Counted from the first letter of the stretch, positions 1 through 8,994 are shown. The stretch is DNA of 64,000 bases from Streptomyces hyaluromycini (GCF_002217755.1 NZ_BCFL01000025.1:117356-181355), one strand, 5' to 3'. Notes: generated by a model not told the origin, from the letters alone. Numbers and translations: made by a program.

Positions 1-126
1 CTGGGCCTCCTTGCCTACAGTCGGGGACTCGTACGAGCCGCACAGCCCGACCTGCCCGCGATGCCGCCAGAGCGGCGCGCAGGTACGGCTGTGACCACGA
101 ACCCGCTGCACAAGGAGGTCTACCGG

Positions 127-1872
127 GTGGACGTCAACCGCAGAACCGTAATCCGGGGCGCCGCGGCCATGGCCGCGTTCGGAATCGCCGAGGGCGCGGC
201 AGGCACGGCTTTCGCCGGCACATCGTCGTCGGACAGCTCGTCGAGCACGTCCTCGGCGTACTCGCTGGAGTTCGACTCCACCGCCTGGTCGTACGACGCG
301 ACGAACGACGTGTACTACCAGATCGGGAAGGTGTACGTCGCCAGCCCGGCCGCGACGGACTACGAGAACCTGTCGATCTACGTGCCGGGCGCCTATCTGA
401 CGGCCACCGCGAACAGCGACGGGACCACGTACACCGCGACGCTCAACCCGAAGGGCACCGTCGGCGCGTACTCGGGACGCACGGCGCCGATCGTGATCCC
501 GGTCAACACCCCCGGGTACGCCGGGCAGAAGCCGGCCACGTCCTACAGCTACAGCAGCGTGTCGCAGTACCTCGCGGCCGGGCACATCTACGTGTGGCCG
601 GGCCTGCGCGGCCGGGACAGCTCGACCGGCACCCGCTCCGACGCGGCCCCCTGGGGCGTGACCGACCTCAAGGCCGCGGTCCGCTTCCTGCGGTACAACC
701 GGGGCGTCCTGCCCGGCAGCACGGACGACATCGTCCTGTTCGGCATGAGCGGCGGCGGCGCCCAGGACACCGTGGCGGGCGCGTCCGGTGACAGCCCCCT
801 GTTCCACCCGTACCTGCGCACGATCGGCGCGGCGATGGAGGACGCCCAGGGCCGGCCCCTCAGCGACGCGGTCGCCGGTGTCATGGCCTGGTGCCCGATC
901 ACCAGCCTGCACGAGGCCAACCTGTCCTACGAGTGGAACATGGGCCAGTTCGCCTCGGCCGGCACGCGCGCGTCCGGGACCTGGACCAGCGCCTACTCGG
1001 CGGACCTCGCGAAGGCCTGGCCCAAGTACGTCAACCGCCTGGGGCTGCGCGACGAGCAGGGCAGGCGCCTGCGGCTGACCGAGTCCGACAGCGGCACCTA
1101 CCTGGCCGGCAGCTACTACGACCACCTGGTCGAGGTGATCACCACCTCGCTGAACAACTTCCTGTCCGACAACACCTTCCCGTACACCATCACCACGATG
1201 GGCGGCCCGCCCGGATCGGGCCAGACGGGGTCCTCGACCACGTACGAGACGGTCGACGACTACATCGCCTACCTCAACACCGCCAGTACGTGGGTCACTT
1301 ACGACGCCACGGCCAACACCGTCACGGTCTCCGGCCTCGAAGGCTTCGTCAACAGCCAGAAGACCGCGAGCAAGCCGGTCGGCGCGTTCGACGGGTACTC
1401 CCGCGGGCAGACCGAGAACGGCGTCTTCGCGATGGGGCTCGACGCCCCCTCGCACTTCGCGCCGCTCACTCGTGACGTCGTCAAGGCGAACGAGACGACG
1501 TACGCCACGTACTCCGACTGGAACTCCGACTACGGCTCCTCGGCGTACGACAGCGACTTCGCCAAGAAGGACAGCGTCGGCAAGGACATGGCCTGGCGGG
1601 CCGACGCGTACAACCCGCTGTACTTCCTCTCACCCGCCTTCGACGGCTACCGCCGCTCGCGGCCGGCGCGCCACTGGCGCATCCGCACCGGCATCATGCA
1701 GGGTGACACGGCCAACACGACCGAGATCAACATCGCGCTGGCCCTGCAGAACTACGGCATCCGCGACGTCGACTTCGCCACCGTGTGGGCCCAGGGACAC
1801 ACCCAGGCCGAGCGCACCGGCGACTCGACGACGAACTTCCTCAGCTGGGTGGAGTCCGTCACCAAGAAGTGA
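127..1872 (+). CDS. Secreted tannase-like alpha/beta hydrolase (Tat signal)
   Basis: Predicted exported esterase of 581 residues, most like the bacterial subtype B tannase group (hydrolysis of gallate-type esters), but the substrate is not proven. The GTG at 127 is chosen because AAGGAGG lies 8 bases upstream; the in-frame ATG at 61 has no such site. The N-terminus has a twin-arginine motif (NRRTVIRG, residues 4-11) followed by an Ala-rich hydrophobic stretch, so it probably leaves the cell folded by the Tat route. The nucleophile elbow is GMSGGGA with Ser208. A late GDT segment (IMQGDTANT) and a near-terminal QGHTQAER segment supply plausible Asp and His of the triad. It stands alone, ahead of the insertion element. 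Confidence 0.85.
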   Translation: MDVNRRTVIRGAAAMAAFGIAEGAAGTAFAGTSSSDSSSSTSSAYSLEFDSTAWSYDATNDVYYQIGKVYVASPAATDYENLSIYVPGAYLTATANSDGTTYTATLNPKGTVGAYSGRTAPIVIPVNTPGYAGQKPATSYSYSSVSQYLAAGHIYVWPGLRGRDSSTGTRSDAAPWGVTDLKAAVRFLRYNRGVLPGSTDDIVLFGMSGGGAQDTVAGASGDSPLFHPYLRTIGAAMEDAQGRPLSDAVAGVMAWCPITSLHEANLSYEWNMGQFASAGTRASGTWTSAYSADLAKAWPKYVNRLGLRDEQGRRLRLTESDSGTYLAGSYYDHLVEVITTSLNNFLSDNTFPYTITTMGGPPGSGQTGSSTTYETVDDYIAYLNTASTWVTYDATANTVTVSGLEGFVNSQKTASKPVGAFDGYSRGQTENGVFAMGLDAPSHFAPLTRDVVKANETTYATYSDWNSDYGSSAYDSDFAKKDSVGKDMAWRADAYNPLYFLSPAFDGYRRSRPARHWRIRTGIMQGDTANTTEINIALALQNYGIRDVDFATVWAQGHTQAERTGDSTTNFLSWVESVTKK

Positions 1873-1991
1873 CCACGGTCCGCACAGCCCGGGCGTCCGA
1901 CCGACGAACCTCGATCGGACGCCCGGCACCGGAGCGGAGGCGCTCCCGGCACCGCCCTCGACTCCGCCTGGACCCGGACCCCGAACAGCTC

Positions 1992-2170
1992 CTAGGGCCT
2001 GTCTGACCATTCCCGTCGTCGCCCGGAGGGCGGCCTCGCGGCGTCAGGTGCGTGCTCTCGGCGTGCCGGGCGTAGGCCCTCGTACTGGACGTACCTGGGT
2101 CTGCGCCCGGTGCGGCGAGAGTGCGTGCATGGCGTCGCGAGGCAGACGGGAATTGTCAGACAGGCCCTAG
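1992..2170. mobile_element. MITE-like element with 4-bp CTAG target duplication
   Basis: Ends match as an inverted repeat of 27 bases with one mismatch (1991-2017 against 2145-2171; outer part GGCCTGTCTGAC). The interior is also imperfectly self-complementary, so the whole 171-bp unit (1996-2166) could fold into one long hairpin. CTAG directly flanks both ends (1992-1995 and 2167-2170), which fits a target-site duplication. It has no coding capacity, so a transposase elsewhere would have to move it. Termini of this type are, from memory, common in Streptomyces; the parent IS is not identified here. Confidence 0.75.
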
Positions 2171-3405
2171 GACACCGCCCAGGTGAGGTGCAGCTCCTCC
2201 GGTGAGCGGTGGATCATCGTCGGCCGCATGGTGACCGGACGGCCCTCCGCGAGCCGCAGGTCCGGGAGCCGGCGGGTCAACTCCTCCAGCGTGATGCGGA
2301 GTTGTTCGCGGGCAAGCTGGGCGCCCACGCAGGCGTGCGCGCCGAAGCCGAAGGCGAGATGGCGGGCGGGGGCGTCCCGGGTGATGTCGAACGCGTCGGG
2401 GCGGGGGTGCCGCGAGGCGTCGCGGTTCGCCGCGCCGAAGGCGACGAACAGCTCGGCCTCGGCGGGGAGTTCGGTGCCGGCGAGGGCGACCGGGCAGGTG
2501 GTGACCCGGCGGAAGCCCTGGAGCGCGGTGTCGTAGCGGGCCGCCTCCTCGACGGCCGCCGGGATCAGGTCGGGCCGGGCGCACAGCAGTTCCCACTGGT
2601 CCCGGTGGCTCAGCAGGTGCAGGACGGTGGTGCCGATGAGCGCGGTCGTGGTCAGGTGCCCGGCGATCAGCAGGTTCTGGAGGTGGGCGACGGCCTCGTG
2701 CCGTTGCGCCAGGGAGAGCTGCCCGTGGCCGGGCTCGGCCACGGAGGCGACGATCTCCGTGGCCAGGTCCTCGCGGGGGTGCGTGTAGCGGTCGCGGGCG
2801 CAGCGGTCGAGGACGTGCTGCATGGCGACCACGTCCTCGGCGGCGGCGATCTGCTCGTCCTCCGGCAGCGGCCGGAACAGCAGTTCCTCGGCGCGGTACC
2901 CGCCGTGCACGACGAGGGGCACGTCGGCGGGGTCGAGTCCGACGATCCGGCCGATGACCTCGCCGGGCAGCCGCATGGCGTAGGCCGCCATCAGCTCCGC
3001 CCGGCCGTCCTTGGCGAAGGCGTCGACGAGGGCGGCGGCGCGTTCACGGGCGTAGGGCACGGCCGCCGCGATCCGGGCGGGCGACAGCGCGCGCAGCAGC
3101 GGTGCCCGCAGCCGCTGGTGCCGTTCGCCGTCCGAGACGACCACCACCGGCCCGCCGCCGAAGCCGCCGCCCAGCACCGCGAGCGCGGCGGGCGACGGCA
3201 TGACGTCCGGCCGTAACGCGTTCACCGACGAGAACTCCTCGGTACGGAGCAGCACTTCCCGTACGTCGGCGTCCCGGGCGACCAGCCAGGCGTCCAGCTC
3301 GGGCACGCGGACCAGACCCTCGGCCGCCTGTGCCCGCGCGTAGAGCGGATAGGGCTCGCGCATCAACTCGTCGAGTCTGCCTTGCGGTTCGTGTTCGTGT
3401 GCCAT
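2167..3405 (-). CDS. Cytochrome P450
   Basis: Soluble bacterial class I P450 of 412 residues, a haem monooxygenase that needs separate ferredoxin and reductase partners; none is encoded nearby. The haem-binding loop is FGFGAHACVG with Cys359, the K-helix ExxR is Glu287-Arg290, and the I-helix reads AGHLTT (248-253). The acidic residue usually found before the conserved Thr is Leu251, which may alter oxygen activation. Codon 64 is TTA (3214-3216), suggesting dependence on the bldA tRNA. The TAG stop lies inside the CTAG duplication of the adjacent insertion element. Substrate unknown; no biosynthetic cluster surrounds it. Confidence 0.92.
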   Translation of the reverse strand: MAHEHEPQGRLDELMREPYPLYARAQAAEGLVRVPELDAWLVARDADVREVLLRTEEFSSVNALRPDVMPSPAALAVLGGGFGGGPVVVVSDGERHQRLRAPLLRALSPARIAAAVPYARERAAALVDAFAKDGRAELMAAYAMRLPGEVIGRIVGLDPADVPLVVHGGYRAEELLFRPLPEDEQIAAAEDVVAMQHVLDRCARDRYTHPREDLATEIVASVAEPGHGQLSLAQRHEAVAHLQNLLIAGHLTTTALIGTTVLHLLSHRDQWELLCARPDLIPAAVEEAARYDTALQGFRRVTTCPVALAGTELPAEAELFVAFGAANRDASRHPRPDAFDITRDAPARHLAFGFGAHACVGAQLAREQLRITLEELTRRLPDLRLAEGRPVTMRPTMIHRSPEELHLTWAVS

Positions 3406-3495
3406 GAGAGGCCCCCCGGGACGACGACGGCGGTACGGGTCGCGCTCATGGTGCCGTACCGCCGTGCGGCCGCGACAGGGCCGTGCGCGGCCCGG

Positions 3496-4518
3496 TCAGA
3501 AGACGACCCACCATCCTTCGCGGGTCGCCTGCTGGGCCGTGTACGACACCCCGTCGGCCTTGAGCCCGGCGGCGTCGAGGAGGCTGATCTCGCCGCCGTG
3601 GTTGCCGAGTTGGGCGCCGTCGGACAGCGGTACGGCCAGGGCGGCGCCGGCGGCGAGGGGGCCGGCCGGTACCGGGGAGGCCTGGCCGATGCGGTCGAGG
3701 AGGCGCCAGCCGGTGAGGTCGACCGGGGCGGACGAGGCGTTGAGGAGGGTGACGGTCTCCGCCTCCGGGGCGGGGCCGACCGGGTTGACCAGCGCGGCGA
3801 CGATCCGGACCGGCCGGTCGCCGGGGGCGGGGCGGGAGGTGTCGACGCCGGGGAGGGCGTGGCCGGTGGCGTCGTCGGTGTGCCAGGCCTGGCTCTGGAA
3901 GGCGAGGAAGATCCCGACCCAGCGCTCCGCGGCCTGGCCGTCGCCCGGGAAGCGGATCAGCAGTCCGCCGTCCTGCCAGACCCCGTCGTCGCTGGTGAAG
4001 CGGCCGCTGTTGCCCTGGTTCATATGGATGTCGTGGACGCCGTTGCCGGGCAGGAAGCCGAACACCTTGTCCTTGACGGAGGGTTCGGGGCCGAAGCGCT
4101 CGCCGAAGACGTACAGCCGGGCGTCCGGGTCGCCGACCGCCCGCCGTACGTAATGGTCCAGGAGGTCGGCCAGGTCGTTGTCGGGGCCGCTCGCGTCCGC
4201 GGGCAGGGTGCGCAGGTGGGCCGGGTCGAACAGGTTGCCGCGCACGAAGTCGAGGTTCGGTCCGCCGGGCCCGGGCGGCAGGGTGTTCCAGCCGCTCGTC
4301 AGACCGTCCAGGCGGGCCGTGATCGGGTGCTTCAGGTCGTCGTCGACGAGGTAGAGCAGGTCGGCGGGCTTCTGCTGCGAGAGGACGTTGACCGCGGCCC
4401 GGTAGTGGACGCCGGCGTCGTCCGTGAGGTGGATCTGGTAGTGCGGGGTGTCGGCGGCGCCTTCGCGCCGGGTGTCGACAGCCCGCGTGATCAGTACGCC
4501 ATAGGTCTTCAACGGCAT
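3496..4518 (-). CDS. DUF2278 family protein with C-terminal lamin-tail domain
   Basis: Protein of 340 residues. The first two thirds (from MPLKTYGVL) match the DUF2278/YukJ family, whose function is unknown. The last 90 or so residues (VTLLNASSAPVDLTGWRLLD, then a Gly/Asp-rich beta region) look like a lamin-tail domain, an Ig-like fold frequent in secreted or surface bacterial proteins. I see no signal peptide. The ATG at 4518 is preceded by GGGGAG; the same frame stays open further upstream but without a good start. Divergent from the SRPBCC gene, with about 155 bases for promoters. Confidence 0.8.
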   Translation of the reverse strand: MPLKTYGVLITRAVDTRREGAADTPHYQIHLTDDAGVHYRAAVNVLSQQKPADLLYLVDDDLKHPITARLDGLTSGWNTLPPGPGGPNLDFVRGNLFDPAHLRTLPADASGPDNDLADLLDHYVRRAVGDPDARLYVFGERFGPEPSVKDKVFGFLPGNGVHDIHMNQGNSGRFTSDDGVWQDGGLLIRFPGDGQAAERWVGIFLAFQSQAWHTDDATGHALPGVDTSRPAPGDRPVRIVAALVNPVGPAPEAETVTLLNASSAPVDLTGWRLLDRIGQASPVPAGPLAAGAALAVPLSDGAQLGNHGGEISLLDAAGLKADGVSYTAQQATREGWWVVF

Positions 4519-4674
4519 GATGACCAACTCCCCGTGAAGGCAGGCGGTTTGCCCGCCATGGCAGGAATCGTACGGGGCCCGGACCGGCTGTGGCCCGGGT
4601 TGGACGATTCTGTACGTCCTGTGAACACTCCGTGTGCGACCCGCGAACGGTGGCCGGTTCCCTACGATCGTGCC

Positions 4675-5115
4675 GTGGTCAACTTCCTCCTCCAACGCAC
4701 GGCTCCGCTGCCGATCGACGAGGCGTGGCGCCGGCTCACGGAGTGGTCCCGGCATGCCGACGTGGTCCCGCTGACCCGGATCACCGTGCTCACCGATCCC
4801 CCGACCCACGAGGGCACGGTCTTCGTGGCGCGTTCCGGTCTCGGACCGCTGTCCTTCGAGGATCCCATGGAGGTGACCGTCTGGCATCCGCCGGAGGACG
4901 GCGGCTCCGGCCGGTGCCGCCTGGTCAAGCACGGCCGGGTGGTGCTCGGCTGGGCCGAACTGGAGGTGCACCCCGGCCCCGGCGGCCGCACCCGGGTGGT
5001 CTGGCACGAGGAACTGCGGATCCGGGGGCTGCCGTCGCTCTTCGACCCGCTGGTGCGCCGGATGTCCCGGGCCGTGTTCGGACGGGCGGTCAACTCGCTG
5101 CTCCGGCGGCCCTGA
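4675..5115 (+). CDS. SRPBCC (START-like) family protein
   Basis: Small soluble protein of 146 residues with the layout of the SRPBCC/polyketide-cyclase-like fold: an N-terminal strand and helix (LLQRTAPLPIDEAWRRLTEW), a central beta sheet and a C-terminal amphipathic helix. Members bind hydrophobic ligands or act as cyclases and stress proteins; nothing here fixes the ligand. The start is GTG 4675, the first plausible start after the divergent promoter region; the ribosome binding site is weak. The end lies about 110 bases before the Crp/Fnr start. Confidence 0.75.
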   Translation: MVNFLLQRTAPLPIDEAWRRLTEWSRHADVVPLTRITVLTDPPTHEGTVFVARSGLGPLSFEDPMEVTVWHPPEDGGSGRCRLVKHGRVVLGWAELEVHPGPGGRTRVVWHEELRIRGLPSLFDPLVRRMSRAVFGRAVNSLLRRP

Positions 5116-5227
5116 CCGCGGTGCCGTGCGGACCGCCGGCCCCTTGGCAGAGCCCGGCCGCAGGATGGACAGTGGCCGTCCGGTGCCGAACGGTCACCGT
5201 GGTTCGATGCGGCCGGGAGGCTCGAAG

Positions 5228-5881
5228 GTGGCGTTCTTCTCGCCCGGGGAAGCGAAGCTGTTACGGGAGGCCGGGCATCCGCGCGGGTGGACCCGCGGCG
5301 AGGTGCTGATGCGGGAGGGCGAGGAGGCCCACTCCGTCGTCCTGCTCACCGACGGCCTGGTCAAGGTGACGGTCGACTCGGCCAACGGCTACACCAGCCT
5401 GCTCGCCCTGCGCGGCCCCGGTGAGCTCCTCGGCGAGTTCTCCTGCATAGACGGCCGGCCCCGGGGCGCGACGGTCACCGCGATGCGCCGCAGCGAGGGC
5501 GCGGTGGTCGCCGCGGAGGCCTTCCTGCGGCTCCTGGAGCGCGACCCGGGCCTGTGCCTGTCGGTGCTGCGCAGTGTCGTGGGCCGATTACGGGACTCCG
5601 ACGGGCTGCGCGCCGAACAGGGCGCCCGCACCACTCGCGCCCGGGTCGCCGGGCTGCTGGTGAAGCTCGCCGTGCAGTACGGCTCGGCCGCCCCGGAGAC
5701 CCTGCCTGGTGCCGTCGCCGTACAGGTCAACCAGCGTGAACTGGCCGCCGCCACCGGGGCGTCCAGGGAGTCGGTGGTGCGCTGCCTGCGGGCCATGCAG
5801 CAGGAGGGCCTGGTGGCCACCCGCCGGGGGCGGACCGTCGTACTCGACCTGGCGGGGCTGCGGCGCTGGGCCGAGGAGTGA
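5228..5881 (+). CDS. Crp/Fnr family transcriptional regulator with two TTA codons
   Basis: One-component regulator of 217 residues: an N-terminal cyclic-nucleotide-binding-like beta barrel (about 10-115, with GELLGEFSCIDGRPRGA) and a C-terminal winged helix (QRELAAATGASRESVVRCL). The GTG at 5228 is preferred because GGGAGG lies 7 bases upstream; ATG 5207 is possible. No Cys cluster of the FNR type is present. Codons 12 (5261-5263) and 121 (5588-5590) are TTA, very rare in Streptomyces, so translation probably needs the bldA tRNA and is developmentally delayed. The effector is unknown. Confidence 0.88.
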   Translation: MAFFSPGEAKLLREAGHPRGWTRGEVLMREGEEAHSVVLLTDGLVKVTVDSANGYTSLLALRGPGELLGEFSCIDGRPRGATVTAMRRSEGAVVAAEAFLRLLERDPGLCLSVLRSVVGRLRDSDGLRAEQGARTTRARVAGLLVKLAVQYGSAAPETLPGAVAVQVNQRELAAATGASRESVVRCLRAMQQEGLVATRRGRTVVLDLAGLRRWAEE

Positions 5882-5899
5882 ACCGGCGCGCCTGCGGCC

Positions 5900-6060
5900 C
5901 GCACGCAACCCGCGTGCAACTCACGTGCAACTCGCGTGCATGAGAACGGAACTCCCGGCGCCGAATGCGTCATTTGACGCTGTACGGCGGCTGTGAAGGC
6001 GCTTCCATCGTCCCCTGGCGCCCGGACCGGTACGGCGATCGGGGGAACGGACCGGGCGCT
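5900..6060. terminator. Convergent gap with direct repeats and a candidate terminator
   Basis: Between the Crp/Fnr gene and the oppositely oriented xdhC there are short direct repeats (GTGCAACTC twice, with GCGTGCA variants, about 5908-5941). After them comes an inverted repeat GCGCCCGG/CCGGGCGC (6018-6025 and 6052-6059) with an internal loop of 26 bases. It could end transcription from either side. No coding signal was seen. Confidence 0.4.
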
Positions 6061-6097
6061 CCGGGGGAGCACACCGGGACGGCCGCCACAGGGGGAG

Positions 6098-7255
6098 CTA
6101 GGCCACCGACCCGATCCGCCGCGCCGGGGCCTGCGAAGACGTCACGTCGTGGTGGATCGGGGTGTGCGCCCCGGTCAGGGAGACCCCGCTGCCGCCCCTG
6201 CGGTTCGCGACGATCTCGGCCGCGATCGACAGCGCGGTCTCCTCGGGCGTACGGGCGCCGAGGTCGAGGCCGATGGGCGACCTGAGGCGGGCCAGCTCCA
6301 GTTCGGTGACGTCGACCTCGCGCAGGCGCTCGTTTCGGTCCAGGTGGGTGCGGCGGGAGCCCATCGCGCCGACGTAGGCCACCGGGAGGCGCAGGGCGAG
6401 CCGGAGCAGCGGGACGTCGAACTTGGCGTCGTGGGTGAGGACGCACAGGACGGTACGGCCGTCGACCTGGGTGCGCTCCAGGTACCGGTGCGGCCACTCG
6501 ACGACGATCTCGTCGGCCTCCGGGAAGCGGTTCCTGGTCGCGAAGACGGGGCGCGCGTCGCACACCGTGACGTGGTAGCCGAGGAACTTGCCGACCCGGA
6601 CCAGCGCGGACGCGAAGTCGATCGCACCGAAGACGATCATCCGGGGCGGCGGTACGGACGACTCGACCAGCACCATGAGCGGTGCTCCGCACCGAGAGCC
6701 CTGCTCTCCGATCTCCAGGGTGCCGGTGCGGCCCGCGTCCAGGAAGGCGGCCGCCTCGGCGGCGACCGTGCGGTCCAGCTCCGGATGGGCGCCGAAGCCG
6801 CCCTCGTGGGAGCCGTCGGCGTCCACCAGGAGGGCGCGGCCCAGGAGCTCCGGCGGCCCGGTGACGATCCGCGCGACCGCCGCCGCGTCCCCGCGCACGG
6901 CAGCGGCCAGCGCGGCCGCGGCCACCGGCCGGACGGGGTCGTCCGCCCGCACCGGTGTGACGAGGATGTCGATGACGCCGCCACAGGTCAGACCGACGGC
7001 GAAGGCGTCGTCGTCGCTGTACCCGAAGCGCTCCAGGACGGTCTCCCCGTCCTCCAGCGCCTGCCGGCACAGCTCGTACACGGCACCCTCCACACAACCG
7101 CCGGAGACCGAGCCCACGGCCGTGCCCTCGGCGTCCACCGCGAGAGCGGCCCCGGGCTGCCGCGGCGCACTGCCACCGACCGCCACCACCGTGGCCACGG
7201 CGAAGTCCCGCCCGTCGGCGACCCACCGACTCAGCTCCTCGGCGATGTCCAGCAT
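6098..7255 (-). CDS. xdhC: XdhC/CoxI family xanthine dehydrogenase maturation factor
   Basis: Protein of 385 residues related to XdhC, which binds molybdenum cofactor, helps its sulfuration and inserts it into xanthine dehydrogenase. The N-terminal XdhC/CoxI domain shows VAVGGSAPRQPG and VSGGCVEG; the C-terminal half is a Rossmann-like XdhC domain (IVFGAIDFASALVRVGK and GAMGSRRTHLDRNERLRE). ATG 7255 has AAGGAGAT upstream. It lies downstream of the purine permease on the same strand, separated by a repeat element, and serves the xanthine dehydrogenase genes beyond it. Confidence 0.9.
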   Translation of the reverse strand: MLDIAEELSRWVADGRDFAVATVVAVGGSAPRQPGAALAVDAEGTAVGSVSGGCVEGAVYELCRQALEDGETVLERFGYSDDDAFAVGLTCGGVIDILVTPVRADDPVRPVAAAALAAAVRGDAAAVARIVTGPPELLGRALLVDADGSHEGGFGAHPELDRTVAAEAAAFLDAGRTGTLEIGEQGSRCGAPLMVLVESSVPPPRMIVFGAIDFASALVRVGKFLGYHVTVCDARPVFATRNRFPEADEIVVEWPHRYLERTQVDGRTVLCVLTHDAKFDVPLLRLALRLPVAYVGAMGSRRTHLDRNERLREVDVTELELARLRSPIGLDLGARTPEETALSIAAEIVANRRGGSGVSLTGAHTPIHHDVTSSQAPARRIGSVA

Positions 7256-7285
7256 GTCCGGATCTCCTTAACGAGGTTGGGGCAG

Positions 7286-7325
7286 GCGCCCCGTAGGGGG
7301 CGCGGGGAACTGCGCGACCAGCCAC
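7286..7325. repeat. Dispersed GCGCGGGGAACTGCGCGACCAG repeat, copy 1
   Basis: GCGCCCC-GTA-GGGGGCGC hairpin followed by a GGGGAACTGCGCGACCAGCC tail. The same unit recurs near 16660, 30407 and twice at 47661-47740. It lies between the permease and xdhC genes and could act as a partial terminator or mRNA stabiliser. Confidence 0.7.
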
Positions 7326-7377
7326 AACGGACCGGCAGCCGACCACCGGCCCATCACGGCTCTCCCAGCGGAGCGTC

Positions 7378-8838
7378 CTAGTGGACGCCCAGCCAGCTCT
7401 CAATGGGATTGAGGGCGAAATAGACCAGGAAGATCCCTGTCAGGCCCCACATGAATGCCCCGATCTCCCGTGCCCTGCCCTGAGCTGCCTTGATGGCGGT
7501 GTAGGAGATGACGCCCGCGGCCACGCCGGTGGTGATGGTGTAGGTGAAGGGCATCAGGACGACCGTCAGGAACACCGGAATGGCGGTGGCCCGGTCGGCC
7601 CAGTCCACGTGCCGGGCGTTCATCAGCATCATCGCGCCGATGACCACCAGGGCGGCCGAGGCGACCTCCTGCGGCACGATCGCGGTGAGCGGGGTGAAGA
7701 ACAGGCAGGCCGCGAAGAACAGGCCGGTGACGACGGAGGCGAGACCGGTACGGGCGCCCTCGCCGACCCCCGTGGCCGACTCGATGAACACGGTCTGGCC
7801 GGAGCCACCGGCCACTCCCCCGATCGCGCCGCCCGCGCCGTCGATGAACAGCGCCTTGGACAGGCCCGGCATCCGGCCCTTGTCGTCGGCGAGCTTCGCC
7901 TCGGTGCCGACGCCGATGATGGTGGCCATCGCGTCGAAGAACCCGGCGAGCACGAGGGTGAAGACGATCATCGCCACCGTCATCGCGCCGACCTTGCCCC
8001 AGCCGCCGAACGCGACGTGCCCGAAGAGCGAGAAGTCCGGCATGGAGACCGCGGAGCCGTGCAGTTCGGGCGCGGCGCCGCTGGCCCACTGTTTCGGGTC
8101 GATGACCCCGAGGCCGTTCAGTACGGCCGCCACGACCGTGCCGCTGATGATCCCGATCAGGATCGCGCCGGGGACGTTCCGGGCCTGCAGCATGAAGATC
8201 AGCAGCAGGGTGCCGGCGAAGAGCAGCACCGGCCAGCCGGCCAGTTCGCCCGCGGGGCCGAGGGTGACCGGGGTGGCCTTGCCCTGGTGCACGAAGCCGG
8301 ACTTGTAGAAGCCGATCAGGGCGATGAACAGGCCGATGCCCATGGTGATGCCGTGCTTGAGCGCGAGCGGGATCGCGTTCATGATCATCTCGCGTAGGCC
8401 GGTGACGACCAGGAGCATGATGACGACGCCGTACATCACGCACATGCCCATCGCCTGGGGCCAGGTCATCTGCGGGGCGACCTGCGAGGACAGCACACCG
8501 GAGACGGAGAGGCCGGCGGCGAGCGCGAGGGGCACCTTGCCTGCGAAGCCCATCAGCAGCGTGGTGAAGGCCGCCGCGAACGCCGTCGCGGTGATCAGCG
8601 CCTTCTGGCCGAGGGTGTCCCCGGCCGCGTCCTTGCCGGACAGGATCAGGGGGTTGAGCAGGAGGATGTACGCCATCGCCATGAAGGTGGTGACGCCGCC
8701 GCGCACTTCACGCGCGACGCTCGATCCTCGCTGGGAAATGTGAAAGTACCGGTCGAGCCAGGACCGTCCGGCCGGGACGCGGGTGCCTTCTCCCGCGTCT
8801 TCGGCCGTCGCCCTGGGCTCCAGTGACTGCTGGGTCAT
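7378..8838 (-). CDS. NCS2 family purine (hypoxanthine/guanine-type) permease
   Basis: Integral membrane symporter of 486 residues with about 12-14 hydrophobic helices, of the AzgA/PbuG-like branch of nucleobase transporters. Family marks are the early EVRGGVTTFMAMAYILLLNP segment and GVGTEAKLADDKGR plus GGVAGGSGQTVFIESATGVG in the middle. It probably takes up hypoxanthine, guanine or adenine by proton symport to feed xanthine dehydrogenase. ATG 8838 is chosen because GGGAG stands about 9 bases before it; a TTG at 8853 overlaps that site. Confidence 0.9.
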   Translation of the reverse strand: MTQQSLEPRATAEDAGEGTRVPAGRSWLDRYFHISQRGSSVAREVRGGVTTFMAMAYILLLNPLILSGKDAAGDTLGQKALITATAFAAAFTTLLMGFAGKVPLALAAGLSVSGVLSSQVAPQMTWPQAMGMCVMYGVVIMLLVVTGLREMIMNAIPLALKHGITMGIGLFIALIGFYKSGFVHQGKATPVTLGPAGELAGWPVLLFAGTLLLIFMLQARNVPGAILIGIISGTVVAAVLNGLGVIDPKQWASGAAPELHGSAVSMPDFSLFGHVAFGGWGKVGAMTVAMIVFTLVLAGFFDAMATIIGVGTEAKLADDKGRMPGLSKALFIDGAGGAIGGVAGGSGQTVFIESATGVGEGARTGLASVVTGLFFAACLFFTPLTAIVPQEVASAALVVIGAMMLMNARHVDWADRATAIPVFLTVVLMPFTYTITTGVAAGVISYTAIKAAQGRAREIGAFMWGLTGIFLVYFALNPIESWLGVH

Positions 8839-8960
8839 GGTGCCGTCTCCCAAGGTTCACAGGGGCCCCCGCAGCCGCCGTTGCGCAGACGCCTCCGGCG
8901 GTACGGGATTTGGGAAGTGCATGACCCGGGGGACGGCCCGGAGGTGCACGCTTGTGGGTT

Positions 8961-8994
8961 CGGCGCCGGGGAGTTGAGCAACTGCCCGGCGCCG
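8961..8994 (-). terminator. Hairpin after the xanthine dehydrogenase operon
   Basis: A perfect 10-bp stem CGGCGCCGGG/CCCGGCGCCG (8961-8970 and 8985-8994) with a 14-base loop lies about 20 bases beyond the stop of the molybdenum subunit. There is no T tract, as is usual at high G+C. Confidence 0.6.

Noticed and set aside
1995..2170. Possible small protein genes in the insertion element
   Set aside because: Frames there are interrupted or lack starts; the sequence is explained by its inverted-repeat structure.
6018..6059. Origin, attachment site or tRNA in the convergent gap
   Set aside because: No cloverleaf, DnaA boxes or integrase are present; a simple terminator explains the inverted repeat.
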